Source: Flavivirga spongiicola
GTDB lineage: Bacteria; Bacteroidota; Bacteroidia; Flavobacteriales; Flavobacteriaceae
DNA: 64,000 bases
Assembly: GCF_030540825.1 (NCBI RefSeq)
Contig: NZ_JAUOEO010000001.1
Span: forward strand, 2,639,001-2,703,000
Direction: 5' to 3'
Part shown: positions 7,089 through 17,265 of the stretch, in pieces
Layout of the letters: every line of letters begins with the position of its first letter
Position numbering within the stretch: the stretch's first letter is position 1
Notes under the pieces: generated by a model
What the model was told of the DNA's origin: nothing
Seen by the model: the letters and a program-made list of their open reading frames with translations, nothing else
Databases searched by the model: none
Made by a program: the position numbers and the translations under genes

Positions 7089-8545
7089 TATATCTTTTTA
7101 CGTAATCGAGCAACAGGAATATCTAGTTGCTCTCTGTATTTAGCGACTGTACGACGTGCTATAGGATACCCCTTTTCTTTTAGAATACTTGCCAAGGTCT
7201 CATCGGTCAAAGGTTTTTTCTTGTTTTCTTCTTCTATGACTGTTTCTAAGATTTTTTTTATTTCTCTTGTAGAAACATCTTCTCCTTGGTCATTTTTCAT
7301 AGATTCAGAGAAGAACTCCTTAATCAATTTTGTTCCGTAAGGGGTATCAACATACTTGCTATTTGCAACTCTTGACACTGTTGAAACATCCATAGAGATT
7401 TCATCGGCAACATCTTTTAGAATCATAGGCTTTAAGTTACGCTCATCGCCTGTTAAAAAATAGTCTTTTTGGTAATGCATAATAGCACTCATGGTAACAA
7501 ATAAAGTTTGCTGACGTTGTTTTATAGCCTCGATAAACCATTTTGCAGCATCTAATTTTTGCTTGATAAAAATAACAGCATCTTTTTGTGACTTGGACTT
7601 GTCTTTGGTGTCTTTATAGCCTTTAAGCATGTTGTTGTATTCTCTTGATACATGAAGTTCTGGAGCATTTCTTCCATTTAGAGTGAGCTCCAATTCGCCA
7701 TCTACAATTTTAATAGCGAAATCTGGAACGACATGTTCAACAATTCTATTATTTCCGGCATAAGAACCTCCCGGTTTTGGGTTTAAATGCTCAATTTCTG
7801 AAATAGCCTCTTTTAATTGTATCTCGGAGATATCAAATTTTTGAATTAACTTCTTATAATGTTTTTTTGTAAACTGGTCGAAAGCATTGTCAATAATATT
7901 AATTGCTAATTCACAAGGCTGTGTTTTTTCTCTTCTATGCAGTTGAATACTTAAACACTCTTGTAAGTTTCTTGCTCCAACACCCGCAGGATCTAATTGA
8001 TGTACAATTTTTAGAACACTTTCAATTTTTTCTTCAGTGGTATAAACGTTTTGGGTAAAAGCCAAATCATCCATAATATCACTTAATTCTCTTCGTATGT
8101 ACCCGCTCTCATCAACACTTCCAACTAAAAACTCTGCAATTTCATGTTCTTCATCATTAAGTCGATAGGTGTTTAATTGATTTATTAAATGTTGCGTAAA
8201 TGAGGTTCCAGCTGCATAGGGTATCGTTTTTTCTTCATCATCGCTACTGTAATTATTTGCTTGCGTACGGTAATCTGGAATTTCATCATCACTTAAATAT
8301 TCATCAACATTAATATCATCAGCGTTTATAGATTCACTATCATTAAAATCGTCAGCATTATCGAACTCAGAATCGTATTCATTTTCATTATTTTCTTTAC
8401 CACCTTCAAGAGCTGGATTTTCTTCCAATTCTTGTTTTAAACGTTGTTCAAAAGCTTGTGTAGGCAACTGTATCAACTTCATTAATTGAATTTGCTGAGG
8501 TGATAGCTTTTGAGATAATTTAAATTGTAAATATTGCTTAAGCAT
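7088..8545 (-). CDS. rpoN: RNA polymerase sigma-54 factor
   Basis: 485 residues with all three sigma-54 regions: a Gln/Leu-rich N-terminal activator-interaction region (KLSPQQIQLMKLIQLPTQAF), an acidic linker (about 50-110), the core-binding domain, and the C-terminal DNA-binding region ending in the RpoN box ARRTVAKYRE (463-472). It directs RNA polymerase to -24/-12 promoters that depend on AAA+ activators. It lies between asnS and the PAP2-like gene, all on the minus strand, with a 68-nt gap to asnS. No AAA+ enhancer-binding protein is encoded in the window. Confidence 0.96.
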   Translation of the reverse strand: MLKQYLQFKLSQKLSPQQIQLMKLIQLPTQAFEQRLKQELEENPALEGGKENNENEYDSEFDNADDFNDSESINADDINVDEYLSDDEIPDYRTQANNYSSDDEEKTIPYAAGTSFTQHLINQLNTYRLNDEEHEIAEFLVGSVDESGYIRRELSDIMDDLAFTQNVYTTEEKIESVLKIVHQLDPAGVGARNLQECLSIQLHRREKTQPCELAINIIDNAFDQFTKKHYKKLIQKFDISEIQLKEAISEIEHLNPKPGGSYAGNNRIVEHVVPDFAIKIVDGELELTLNGRNAPELHVSREYNNMLKGYKDTKDKSKSQKDAVIFIKQKLDAAKWFIEAIKQRQQTLFVTMSAIMHYQKDYFLTGDERNLKPMILKDVADEISMDVSTVSRVANSKYVDTPYGTKLIKEFFSESMKNDQGEDVSTREIKKILETVIEEENKKKPLTDETLASILKEKGYPIARRTVAKYREQLDIPVARLRKKI

Positions 8546-8613
8546 ATTTTGATTTGGTTTAAGATAAAAATAAAAAAAACTTTTATCTGTAAATAGCCAA
8601 AGAACTATTGTTT

Positions 8614-10047
8614 TTAAAATTCTGCATTTTGAGGTGTTCTTGGAAAAGGGATCACATCTCTAATGTTATTCATTCCAGTTGCAAACATAACTAAACGCTC
8701 AAAACCTAAACCAAACCCAGAATGAACTGCTGTACCAAATTTTCGTAAATCTAGATACCACCAAAGATCTTCTTCAGGAATATTTATGGCAGCCATTTTT
8801 TGTTTTAGCACATCTAATCGTTCTTCACGTTGTGCACCACCAACAATTTCACCTATACCTGGGAATAAAATATCCATAGCACGAACCGTTTTTCCGTCTT
8901 CATTTAAACGCATATAAAAGGCTTTAATATTTGCTGGATAATCGAATAAAATTACGGGGCATTTAAAGTGTTTTTCTACAAGAAAGCGCTCATGTTCACT
9001 TTGTAAATCTGTTCCCCATTCGTTAATTAAATATTTAAATTTCTTTTTCTTATTGGGTTTGCAATTGCGTAAAATATCAATAGCCTCAGTATAACTAACA
9101 CGTTTAAAGTGATTTTCTGTTACAAAATTCAATTTTTCTATTAAAGTCATTTCGTTTCTTTCAGCTTGAGGTTTTGTTTTGTCCTCATCTTGTAAACGCT
9201 TATCTAGAAATTCTAAATCTTCACGGTTATTATCTAAAATGTATTTTATAACAGACTTCATAAAATCTTCAGCTAAATCCATATTACCAGCCAAATCCAT
9301 AAAAGCGACTTCAGGCTCAATCATCCAGAATTCAGCTAAATGACGCGATGTATTCGAATTTTCCGCTCTAAAGGTAGGGCCAAATGTATATACCTTGCCT
9401 AAAGACATCGCATAGGTTTCAGCTTCAAGTTGACCAGAAACCGTTAAATTGGTTTCTTTTCCAAAGAAATCTTTTGAGTAATCTATATGGCCTTCATCAT
9501 TTAAAGGTGGATTTTTAGCATCTAGATTAGAAACTTTAAACATTTCTCCTGCTCCTTCAGCATCACTTCCTGTTATAATAGGAGCGTGCATATAGTAAAA
9601 GCCATTCTCGTTAAAATATTTATGAATAGCAAACGATAATGCCGAACGTAAACGCATCACAGCACTAAATGTGTTTGTACGTGTACGTAAATGTGCATTT
9701 TCTCTTAAAAACTCAAATGAATGTTTTTTTGGTTGAATAGGGTAGCTATCAGGATCCGAATCTCCTAAAACCTCTAATTCTTTTACTTGTATTTCGACTT
9801 TTTGCCCTTTTCCTTGGCTTTCAACTAATTCGCCTTTAATATGTATAGCTGCTCCAGTTGTAATGCGCTTTAAAAGCGCTTCATCGAAATTTTCAAAATC
9901 AACAACACATTGAATATTATTTAGTGTAGAACCATCATTTATGGCAATAAAACGATTTGCTCTAAAGGTTCTAACCCAACCTTTAATTTCTACTTCTGGG
10001 AAAACGATATCCTGAGATAGTAATTCTGAAACAGTTCGTGATTTCAT
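8614..10047 (-). CDS. asnS: Asparaginyl-tRNA synthetase
   Basis: 477 residues: N-terminal OB-fold anticodon-binding domain ([20 protein letters not shown]), then the class II catalytic core with motif 2 ([21 protein letters not shown] region, about 227-247) and motif 3 ([11 protein letters not shown] near residue 450). It charges tRNA-Asn with asparagine. The separation from AspRS rests on the [10 protein letters not shown] motif and the length. A hairpin with a T-run upstream (10074-10093) separates it from the MMPL transporter gene, which points to its own transcription start. Confidence 0.96.
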   Translation of the reverse strand: MKSRTVSELLSQDIVFPEVEIKGWVRTFRANRFIAINDGSTLNNIQCVVDFENFDEALLKRITTGAAIHIKGELVESQGKGQKVEIQVKELEVLGDSDPDSYPIQPKKHSFEFLRENAHLRTRTNTFSAVMRLRSALSFAIHKYFNENGFYYMHAPIITGSDAEGAGEMFKVSNLDAKNPPLNDEGHIDYSKDFFGKETNLTVSGQLEAETYAMSLGKVYTFGPTFRAENSNTSRHLAEFWMIEPEVAFMDLAGNMDLAEDFMKSVIKYILDNNREDLEFLDKRLQDEDKTKPQAERNEMTLIEKLNFVTENHFKRVSYTEAIDILRNCKPNKKKKFKYLINEWGTDLQSEHERFLVEKHFKCPVILFDYPANIKAFYMRLNEDGKTVRAMDILFPGIGEIVGGAQREERLDVLKQKMAAINIPEEDLWWYLDLRKFGTAVHSGFGLGFERLVMFATGMNNIRDVIPFPRTPQNAEF

Positions 10048-10073
10048 ATATGCTAAAATTTAAAATGTAAAGA

Positions 10074-10093
10074 TAAAAAAGCCAATTGGCTTT
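10074..10093 (-). terminator. Weak terminator after the MMPL-family gene
   Basis: Read on the minus strand, AAAGCC-AATT-GGCTTT forms a 6-bp hairpin followed by TTTTATC. It lies 46 nt after the transporter stop codon and 27 nt before the asnS start. Confidence 0.5.
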
Positions 10094-10138
10094 CGAGCAT
10101 CAAATATTTAAAAAACGAAATCAGTTTTATGTTGAAAT

Positions 10139-12526
10139 TTATTCATCTTCGTCTTCTTCAGGTATAATATTAATAGCCGGTTCTCTTAGTACTTCTTTAT
10201 TCGCAATACTACGCTCTAGCGATAGTAACAGAGAGGGTAATAAAAGAAGGTTTGATAACATGGCAAATAGCAGGGTAGCAGAGACTAAGGCTCCTAATGC
10301 AACGGTGCCACCAAAGCTTGAAATAGTAAATACCGAAAATCCAAAGAATAATACGATAGAAGTATAAAACATACTAACTCCGGTTTCACGTAAAGCACCA
10401 TAAACAGAGACTTTAATTTTCCAATGGTTCGCTTGAAGTTCTTGACGATATTTTGCTAAAAAGTGAATGGTATCATCTACAGAAATACCAAAAGCAATAC
10501 TAAATACTAATATAGTTGAAGGTTTTATAGGAACTCCTAAATAGCCCATTAAACCTGCTGTTACTAACAATGGTAATAAGTTTGGTATTAACGATACAAT
10601 AATCATTCTTCCCGACCTAAACATATATGCCATAAATAGGGATATTAAAAAGATGGCAAGTGATAATGATATTGCTAAATTCTTAACAAGATATTTGGTG
10701 CCTTTTTGAAAGACCAAGGCTTTCCCTGTCATGGTAACATCGTACCTTTCCTCTGGAAAAACTTTGTTTATTTTGGTTTCTAGATTTTCTTCAATGCGTT
10801 CCATTTTATCGGTTCCTACATCTTTCATAAATGTTGTAATACGAGCATATTGACCAGTACTATCAACAAAGTTCTTAAGTAAGTCTACGTTTGAAGATGA
10901 GTTTTTAGCATATGATAGGATGAAACTATTTTCTTGAGATGTCGGTAATTGATAGAATTTAGTATTACCATTATAATAAGCTTGTTTAGAGTACTTAACT
11001 AAACCGACTACAGAGATTGGTTTAGACAATTCTGGAGTTTCAATAATTAAATCCTCTAATTGATCCATGCGTTTCAAAGTAGAAAGTTTCATAACACCTT
11101 TTTTACGCTTAGTGTCAATCATAATTTCTAAAGGCATTATACCATTAAACTCCTCTTCAAAAAAACGGATGTCATTTACAAAGCCGGATTCTTGCGGCAT
11201 GTCTTCAATTAAGCTACCTGATATTTTAATTTGATAAATCCCAATAATACTGGCTATAAGTAGAATTAAAGATGTGGTATAAATGGCAATACGTTTTTGC
11301 CTTACCATGTGTTCCATCCAATTTACAAAACCACCTATCCAGCGTTTGTTTAAATGCTCTAAATGACGGTCTTTAGGAAAAGGTAAAAAGGTGTAAATAA
11401 TAGGAATAATAAGCAGGCATAAAATAAAAATGGCTAAAATACTTAAAGATGCCACAATACCAAACTCTTTTAATAATGTGCTTTCTGTTAGTATAAATGT
11501 AGCAAAACCGGATGCTGTCGTTACATTGGTCATTAAAGTGGCATTCCCAATTTTGGTGATAACCCGTTGTAATGATTTTACTTTATTACCATGTAATTTA
11601 ACTTCGTGCTGGTATTTATTGATTAAAAAAATACAGTTTGGAATACCTATTACAATAATTAAAGGCGGAATTAATGCCGTTAAAACAGTAATCTCATAGT
11701 TTAGTAAACCCAATATCCCAAGAGTCCACATCACCCCAATGCATACTACGACCAGTGAAATAAAAGTAGCTCTGAACGATCTGAAAAAGAAAAAGAAAAT
11801 TAAAGAGGTCACCAATAACGCCGCAAGAACAAATAGATTTATTTCATCTATAATGTTTTGAGAATTTAATGTTCTTATATAAGGCATTCCAGATATTCTA
11901 ACATCTAAATTATTCGATTCCTGAAAGGCATCTATACTAGGTATTAAAATATCAACTACAAAATCCTTTCTGGCAGCTGTGTTTACAATAGCTTTGTCTA
12001 AATATATAGCCGTTCGAATAGTTTTTGTTTTATTATTGAATAAAAAATTATCGTAAAAAGGATATTTTTTAAAGAGTTCTTCTTGAAGCGTTTCGACTTG
12101 TGCAATAGACGAAATAGAGTCTTTTATAAACGGTTCTAAATTAAATTTTTCATTTTTAGTATCTTTTATAAGCTTTTGAAGGTCTTTAATAGAAACAACT
12201 GTTTCAACTTCATTATATTTTTTAAAACCTTCGGAGAGCTTATTCCAGGCATTTAATTTTTCAACTGTAAAAAGGGTGCTATCTTTTACACCAAGAACGA
12301 TAAGGTTCCCTTCTTCCCCAAAGATTTTTAAAAAGTTATTGTAAGTTATATTTACCTCATGGTCATCCGGTAGTAAATTAGCCTCAGTATAAGTGAAACG
12401 CATATTATCCCACTGGGTGCTAAAAAGATATGTGGTTATTATAATTCCAAGCAGAATGATGATTTTATTGCGTAAAATCAATCTGGCGGTAACGTCCCAA
12501 AAGTTGGCTGTAAAAAGTTTAAACAT
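10139..12526 (-). CDS. RND/MMPL-family membrane transporter
   Basis: 795 residues with the RND two-fold layout: an N-terminal helix, a large periplasmic loop (about 50-215), a block of five to six helices (about 220-385), a second helix and periplasmic loop (about 405-610), and a final helix block (about 620-770). Segments such as TILVFSIAFGISVDDTIHFLAKYR carry the conserved Asp-Asp of helix 10 (in GISVDDTIHF). Related proteins export lipids, hopanoids or hydrophobic compounds. The acidic C-terminal tail (PEEDEDE) is unusual. It lies 48 nt after a DUF5686-like barrel gene on the same strand, which may supply an outer-membrane partner. Substrate unknown. Confidence 0.85.
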   Translation of the reverse strand: MFKLFTANFWDVTARLILRNKIIILLGIIITTYLFSTQWDNMRFTYTEANLLPDDHEVNITYNNFLKIFGEEGNLIVLGVKDSTLFTVEKLNAWNKLSEGFKKYNEVETVVSIKDLQKLIKDTKNEKFNLEPFIKDSISSIAQVETLQEELFKKYPFYDNFLFNNKTKTIRTAIYLDKAIVNTAARKDFVVDILIPSIDAFQESNNLDVRISGMPYIRTLNSQNIIDEINLFVLAALLVTSLIFFFFFRSFRATFISLVVVCIGVMWTLGILGLLNYEITVLTALIPPLIIVIGIPNCIFLINKYQHEVKLHGNKVKSLQRVITKIGNATLMTNVTTASGFATFILTESTLLKEFGIVASLSILAIFILCLLIIPIIYTFLPFPKDRHLEHLNKRWIGGFVNWMEHMVRQKRIAIYTTSLILLIASIIGIYQIKISGSLIEDMPQESGFVNDIRFFEEEFNGIMPLEIMIDTKRKKGVMKLSTLKRMDQLEDLIIETPELSKPISVVGLVKYSKQAYYNGNTKFYQLPTSQENSFILSYAKNSSSNVDLLKNFVDSTGQYARITTFMKDVGTDKMERIEENLETKINKVFPEERYDVTMTGKALVFQKGTKYLVKNLAISLSLAIFLISLFMAYMFRSGRMIIVSLIPNLLPLLVTAGLMGYLGVPIKPSTILVFSIAFGISVDDTIHFLAKYRQELQANHWKIKVSVYGALRETGVSMFYTSIVLFFGFSVFTISSFGGTVALGALVSATLLFAMLSNLLLLPSLLLSLERSIANKEVLREPAINIIPEEDEDE

Positions 12527-12574
12527 GCTTTATATAAAACGAAGCGCAAAGGTAGAAAAAAGGAGTGTAATACA

Positions 12575-13846
12575 TTATAAAGAGACGTTAAATGTAAACT
12601 TAAAAGCAACATTGTCACTAAATTCTGATAAATGATAGGCGCCGTAGCGGTATGTAAAGCTTAAGCCAAAGCCAAACAGCAATTTATTAATTTCAAACCC
12701 AGATTCTGTGTATCCTTTTTTTAAAGATCCAAAAGTTACATTTTGATGCAATTCAGGTTGTTTTATATCCCCTAAGGCATATCGAGTTATTAAAACGATT
12801 TGCGGTTTATAATGTTCTGAAATATTAAAAGGTTTTAAATAATGCTTCAACTGTACTGTCGTGAACTTGTCTGAGAAGAACTCATTAAAATACATGGTTT
12901 CAAAGCTATTTAGTCCAGCTACCGAAAAACGTTGCATAATAGTTTCTTTGGTAATATTATTGGGGTAAGCATGATACAAGTGTGTTAACGGTGTATTACC
13001 ATTTGTTATTCCAGAAACTAAAGTTATTTCAGAAACCCCATCATTTTCATTTCCAATTTTATAAATAGTTCTAAAATCTAATTTAGAAAAGTTAAAATCA
13101 CTTTTAAAAACATCTTTAAAGCTCTTGGTATATTGAAGTGTAAACTGTGGATAGCCTTTTTTAGTTTCTTTTAATTCGTTCTCTAAAATTTCAAACTTAC
13201 TAAACGGATTCCATTGTAAAGACAACTTAGCTGTAGTTAAATGAAAAGAGTTAACTATATTATTGTCTAAAACATATCCGTAGTTGTAAGTAGGATCTAT
13301 ATTACTAACGGCCAATTCAGTTTCTGTTAATAATTTGGGATTTAATTGATGCTCTAAATTTATAGATTTTGTAACAAGTTTGTGAAACAAATCTATGTTT
13401 AATAAGCGAGGTTCAAAAAATTGAAAGAACCGGCCATCTGTTAAAAACTTAGTGCTTCCTGTTTCCTGTAAATCATTAGTATAGGTTAGATTTATCCAGG
13501 TATTTGTTTTTTTAGCTAATCTAAAACCTCCACCGATGCTATATTTAAAACGATGATCTCTAAAACCATATACGCCATAGCTATTTATACGGTATTTTTC
13601 AGAAAAGTTGTCATTAGTAACCCCACCTATGCCTGTTCTTACACCCTCATATTGGTTGTATTTAATTAAATATCTTAAATCGAAGTTGAAATATTTGGTA
13701 GGTAGATACCCGTTACCAAGGTGTTTAATAAATTCATTTTTTTTAATAGAATCCTGAGCGGGTTCTAAAATGTTTTCTGATGACCTTTGCGCATATGTAA
13801 AGGTTGCACAAATAAAACAAAGTAAGAGGGAAAAGTGTTTTATCAT
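12575..13846 (-). CDS. DUF5686-like outer-membrane beta-barrel protein
   Basis: 423 residues. A signal peptide ending in YAQ is followed by repeated amphipathic strands and a C-terminal aromatic strand (AFKFTFNVSL). The opening region (YFNFDLRYLIKYNQYEGVRTGIGG) resembles the barrel half of DUF5686 proteins, but the N-terminal carboxypeptidase-like domain of that family is missing, so this is a short form. It is encoded between frr and an MMPL transporter. A terminator at 13875-13902 separates it from frr, so it probably has its own promoter. Function unknown. Confidence 0.65.
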   Translation of the reverse strand: MIKHFSLLLCFICATFTYAQRSSENILEPAQDSIKKNEFIKHLGNGYLPTKYFNFDLRYLIKYNQYEGVRTGIGGVTNDNFSEKYRINSYGVYGFRDHRFKYSIGGGFRLAKKTNTWINLTYTNDLQETGSTKFLTDGRFFQFFEPRLLNIDLFHKLVTKSINLEHQLNPKLLTETELAVSNIDPTYNYGYVLDNNIVNSFHLTTAKLSLQWNPFSKFEILENELKETKKGYPQFTLQYTKSFKDVFKSDFNFSKLDFRTIYKIGNENDGVSEITLVSGITNGNTPLTHLYHAYPNNITKETIMQRFSVAGLNSFETMYFNEFFSDKFTTVQLKHYLKPFNISEHYKPQIVLITRYALGDIKQPELHQNVTFGSLKKGYTESGFEINKLLFGFGLSFTYRYGAYHLSEFSDNVAFKFTFNVSL

Positions 13847-13874
13847 TTAAGAATTGAGAGACTAAAGGTTTACG

Positions 13875-13902
13875 AAAAAAGCGACTAAAATGTCGCTTTT
13901 TT
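13875..13902 (-). terminator. Terminator after frr
   Basis: AAAAAAGCGAC (13875-13885) and GTCGCTTTTTT (13892-13902) form an 11-bp stem around a 6-nt loop, beginning 4 nt past the frr stop codon. The arms include the A- and T-runs, so it should work in both directions; on the minus strand it ends the pyrH-frr transcript. Confidence 0.85.
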
Positions 13903-13905
13903 AAA

Positions 13906-14463
13906 TTATACGGTCATAATTTCCTTTTCTTTTATATCGAAAAGATCATCAACCTTTTTAACGTAAGTATCAGTCATTTGTTGTACGTCAATTTCAGCAT
14001 TCTTTATTAAATCTTCCGATATATCGTCTACTTTTTTAATGTCGTGATTAGCATCTTTACGAGCTGTTCTTATACTAACTTTAGCATCCTCAGCTTCAGA
14101 TTTAGCTTGTTTTGCTAAATCACGTCGACGTTCTTCTGTTAAAGGTGGAACGTTAATAATGATAGTTTCACCATTATTCATTGGGTTAAAACCAAGGTTT
14201 GCATAGGCTATACCACGTTCTATTTCTTGTAGCATACTTTTTTCCCAAGGTTGAACGGTAATGGTTCTTCCATCCGGTGTATTTACATTAGCAACTTGAC
14301 TTAATGGCGTTTGTGACCCATAATAATCTACCATGACGCTACCAAGCATAGCAGGACTGGCTTTCCCTGCTCTAATATTAACAAATTGCTTTTCTAAATG
14401 CTTCAGAGCATTATCCATAGCTTCTTTTGTTGAATCTAATATAAATTGTATGTCTTCGTTCAT
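13906..14463 (-). CDS. frr: Ribosome recycling factor
   Basis: 185 residues, standard family length. Conserved segments NIRAGKASPAMLGSVMVDYYGSQTPL (about 30-55) and PPLTEERRRDLAKQAKSEAEDAKVSIRTARKDA (about 106-138) are diagnostic. With EF-G it splits post-termination ribosomes. It follows pyrH on the minus strand with a 138-nt gap, the usual pyrH-frr order, and is closed by a strong terminator. Confidence 0.97.
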   Translation of the reverse strand: MNEDIQFILDSTKEAMDNALKHLEKQFVNIRAGKASPAMLGSVMVDYYGSQTPLSQVANVNTPDGRTITVQPWEKSMLQEIERGIAYANLGFNPMNNGETIIINVPPLTEERRRDLAKQAKSEAEDAKVSIRTARKDANHDIKKVDDISEDLIKNAEIDVQQMTDTYVKKVDDLFDIKEKEIMTV

Positions 14464-14601
14464 TGTGTCAAACTTTTAGGTCAATATATATGATTATCTA
14501 TACTTATTCGTTAAAATGACTTGTACAAATGTTATTCGCATTTTAATTTATTGGTTCAAAACCAAATACGAATATACTTATTTCAAAAATTACGCCAAAT
14601 A

Positions 14602-15309
14602 TTATAAGTTAACTTCAGTACCAATTTTTTCGCCAGAAACTACTTTTAATAAATTACCTTTTTTATTCATATCGAAAACAATAATAGGTAATTCATTTTC
14701 TTGGCTAAGCGTAAATGCTGTGGTATCCATTACTTTTAACCCTTTACGTAAAACATCATCAAAAGATATGAAATTAAATTTAATAGCATTGTTATCTTTT
14801 TCGGGATCTTTATTATAAATGCCATCAACACGGGTTCCTTTTAAAATAACATCTGCTTCAATCTCTATAGCCCTTAAAACGGCAGCAGAATCTGTAGTGA
14901 AATAAGGGTTTCCTGTACCACCGCCAAAAATAACGACACGTCCTTTTTCTAAATGACGCATGGCTTTTCTTCTAATAAAAGGCTCGGCAACTTCGTTAAT
15001 TTTAATTGCTGTTTGTAAACGTGTTGGTATATCGGCATCTTCTAAAGCGCCTTGTAAGGCTAAACCATTAATAACGGTTGCCAGCATACCCATATGGTCA
15101 CCTTGTACACGGTCCATACCTTTGCTAGCTCCTGCGACACCTCTAAAGATGTTTCCACCTCCAATAACAATGGCAACTTCTACACCTTTATTTGTAATGG
15201 TTTTTATGTCTTGTGCATATTCTGCTAATCGCTCTGGGTCGATACCATATTGGCGATCTCCCATTAATGCTTCCCCTGATAGTTTAAGGAGTATTCTTTT
15301 GTATTTCAC
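14602..15309 (-). CDS. pyrH: Uridylate (UMP) kinase
   Basis: 235 residues of the bacterial hexameric amino-acid-kinase fold: [10 protein letters not shown] (ATP site, near residue 8), GGGNIFRG (about 50-57), and [20 protein letters not shown] near the C-terminus. It phosphorylates UMP to UDP in pyrimidine synthesis. It belongs to the translation cluster rpsB-tsf-pyrH-frr, but here a TlpA-like gene lies between tsf and pyrH. A -7 promoter box TATATTTG (15361-15368, minus strand) lies 52 nt upstream and a hairpin occupies the leader, indicating independent transcription. Confidence 0.97.
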   Translation of the reverse strand: MKYKRILLKLSGEALMGDRQYGIDPERLAEYAQDIKTITNKGVEVAIVIGGGNIFRGVAGASKGMDRVQGDHMGMLATVINGLALQGALEDADIPTRLQTAIKINEVAEPFIRRKAMRHLEKGRVVIFGGGTGNPYFTTDSAAVLRAIEIEADVILKGTRVDGIYNKDPEKDNNAIKFNFISFDDVLRKGLKVMDTTAFTLSQENELPIIVFDMNKKGNLLKVVSGEKIGTEVNL

Positions 15310-15330
15310 AGTTTATTTTTGATTTGTGAG

Positions 15331-15368
15331 GTTTCCGTCCAAGCGGAAACTAAAGTTTTGCAAATATA
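15331..15368 (-). promoter_or_regulatory. pyrH promoter -7 box and leader hairpin
   Basis: On the minus strand TATATTTG (15361-15368) matches the Bacteroidota -7 consensus TAnnTTTG; the -33 element is weak. Just downstream GTTTCCG-CTTGGA-CGGAAAC (15331-15350) forms a 7-bp hairpin that would be at the very 5' end of the mRNA. It could stabilise the transcript or regulate pyrH; that part is inference. Confidence 0.5.
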
Positions 15369-15420
15369 GTGAATATACTATTTTATGAAAGAAGATTTTA
15401 TTGTTTACGTTTAATAGTTT

Positions 15421-16059
15421 TTATTTTTCTAATAATTCGTTTATTACTTTTTTATATTCACCAATTATTAATTGTTTGTCGCTATTCGAATTTACAGCAA
15501 ACCCTGTCTTAATGTATTTTATAATGCCATCTTTGTCTATTATAAAAGTTGTTGGAAACCCTAAAACATTGAAGTTATTATAAGTATAATTACATTCAAT
15601 TCCCATTTTTGTATAGTCACTATATTTCTTAGTATCGCAAACGGGAATAATTTCATATTCAATGATAGGTGCTTTTAAGACTTTTCTAACTTGAGACGGA
15701 ACATTTTCTTGGTATTCTTTATTATTAAAAGAATTTAAATCTTCTGCAATTTGGGGTGCTATTGATAATAAAACAAAATCCTTGTCTTTATACTCTTTAT
15801 TAATTTGATTTAAATATTCTATTTCTTTCATGCAAGGAGGGCAACCTATAAACCAAAAGTTGATAAGAATTACTTTTCCTTTAATTTTACTATTATCCCA
15901 TGAAATACCTGATAAGCTTGTACCTGAAAAATCAGGAAGCTTTTTATTTAATAAAGCTTCTGGGTGCCGCATTTTATTAATAGCAATTGAATCTATTTGA
16001 CTAAATGAACTAATTGTTAGTAAATTGAAAACCATTAATATGGTTGCTAGTTTTTTCAT
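15421..16059 (-). CDS. TlpA/ResA-like periplasmic thioredoxin
   Basis: 212 residues. A signal peptide (KKLATILMVFNLLTISSFSQ) is followed by a thioredoxin fold with the redox motif CPPC (Cys73-Cys76, in NFWFIGCPPCMKEIEYLNQI) and the cis-proline segment GFPTTFIIDKDG (about 166-177). Proteins of this type reduce or exchange disulfides in the periplasm. It is inserted between tsf and pyrH, two genes normally adjacent, with a terminator upstream (16133-16170), so it is transcribed separately from tsf. The specific partner is unknown. Confidence 0.85.
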   Translation of the reverse strand: MKKLATILMVFNLLTISSFSQIDSIAINKMRHPEALLNKKLPDFSGTSLSGISWDNSKIKGKVILINFWFIGCPPCMKEIEYLNQINKEYKDKDFVLLSIAPQIAEDLNSFNNKEYQENVPSQVRKVLKAPIIEYEIIPVCDTKKYSDYTKMGIECNYTYNNFNVLGFPTTFIIDKDGIIKYIKTGFAVNSNSDKQLIIGEYKKVINELLEK

Positions 16060-16132
16060 TTGTTAGGTTTTTGTAAAATACTTAGGTGTTAAACGAAGAG
16101 AATTATTTTTTAGTGTTAAAAGTATAATATAA

Positions 16133-16170
16133 TAAAAGCCACTATTCTAACTAAAGAATAGTGGCTTTTA
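16133..16170 (-). terminator. Terminator of the rpsB-tsf transcript
   Basis: TAAAAGCCACTATTCT (16133-16148) pairs perfectly over 16 bp with AGAATAGTGGCTTTTA (16155-16170) around a 6-nt loop. It lies about 36 nt after the tsf stop on the minus strand. The A/T-rich outer ends give T residues in either direction. Confidence 0.88.
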
Positions 16171-16178
16171 TTATTAGG

Positions 16179-16198
16179 ATTCCTGTCTGCACAGGAAT
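16179..16198. repeat. Short hairpin repeat ATTCCTGT-CTGC-ACAGGAAT
   Basis: Perfect 8-bp arms between the tsf stop codon and the terminator. Same architecture as the elements at 6460-6479 and 34662-34681. Confidence 0.6.
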
Positions 16199-16205
16199 TT
16201 ATTTA

Positions 16206-17180
16206 TTACCCTACAGAAGCACGTTTGAAACCTGTGATTTCAACATCGCCGTAAGATGTTACATATTTAGCAACATTTATCTTTTCATCTTTAATGAAGT
16301 TTTGATCTAATAAACATTTTTCTTGATCAAGAGTTGTGTTATCAGAAATAAAACGCTCCATTTTCCCTGGTAAAATTCTATCCCAGATTTGTTCTGGCTT
16401 ACCTTCAGCTTTTAATTCAGCTTTAGCATCTTCTTCAGCTTTAGCTAAAACCTCAGGAGTTAATTGTGCCATAGAAATAAACTGAGGTACATTTTTAAGT
16501 GTTTTACCTAAACGACCTAATTCAATATTATCTTTTTCAATAACTGCAATTCTAGCTTCTGTTTCTGAAGCAATAAACGCAGGATCGAAATCTTTATAAG
16601 ATAAAGTAGTTGCTCCCATAGAAGCTACTTGCATAGCTACGTCTTTAACTAATGTCTCAGCGTTATCTACTTTCGAAGATAAACCTACTAATGCAGCAAT
16701 TTTATTGATATGCACATAAGTTCCAACAAAAGGAGCTTCTAATTTTTCAAAAGCAGTGATGTCTAGTTTTTCACCAATAACACCAGTTTGTTCAGTTAGT
16801 TTATCTGCAACGGTCATGCCTCCAAAATCACCAGCTAAAAAATCTTCTTTTGTATTATAGTTTAAAGCAATTTCAGCTAATTCATTTGCTAATGCTATAA
16901 AATTTTCATTTTTACCAACAAAATCAGTTTCGCAACCTAATACGATAGCAACCCCTTGAGTTTGGTCTGCATTAATTTTGGAAATAGCTGCACCTTCAGA
17001 AGAATCTCTGTCAGCTCTTTTTTCGGCTACTTTTTGTCCTTTTTTACGTAATACTTCAATGGCTTTGTCAAAATCGCCTTGAGCTTCAACTAAAGCTTTT
17101 TTGCAATCCATCATACCAGCACCAGTTGCTTGTCTTAGTTTGTTTACCTCTGCTGCTGTAATTTTTACTGTAGATTCCAT
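16206..17180 (-). CDS. tsf: Translation elongation factor Ts
   Basis: 324 residues. The N-terminal UBA-like domain has VNKLRQATGAGMMDCKKALVEA (about 13-34), the region contacting EF-Tu, and the core contains the TDFVGKNENF signature (about 83-92). It is the GDP-GTP exchange factor for EF-Tu. It is longer than the E. coli protein. The gene follows rpsB with an 85-nt gap, the standard order, and ends at a strong terminator. Confidence 0.97.
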   Translation of the reverse strand: MESTVKITAAEVNKLRQATGAGMMDCKKALVEAQGDFDKAIEVLRKKGQKVAEKRADRDSSEGAAISKINADQTQGVAIVLGCETDFVGKNENFIALANELAEIALNYNTKEDFLAGDFGGMTVADKLTEQTGVIGEKLDITAFEKLEAPFVGTYVHINKIAALVGLSSKVDNAETLVKDVAMQVASMGATTLSYKDFDPAFIASETEARIAVIEKDNIELGRLGKTLKNVPQFISMAQLTPEVLAKAEEDAKAELKAEGKPEQIWDRILPGKMERFISDNTTLDQEKCLLDQNFIKDEKINVAKYVTSYGDVEITGFKRASVG

Positions 17181-17265
17181 ATCTTATTTAATTTAAAAAA
17201 GTCGTTCAAATAATTTCGGCTAAGAAAAAAATTAAACGACTTATTTGTATTGTGTAATTGTTAAT

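Noticed and set aside
12393..12635. Plus-strand ORF of 80 codons across the transporter gene start
   Set aside because: It overlaps the clearly coding MMPL-family gene on the other strand and reads low-complexity Lys/Leu sequence without family resemblance.
14960..15322. Plus-strand ORF of 120 codons over pyrH
   Set aside because: It is antisense to a conserved enzyme and is rich in Ser, Pro and Ala as expected from reverse reading of pyrH codons.
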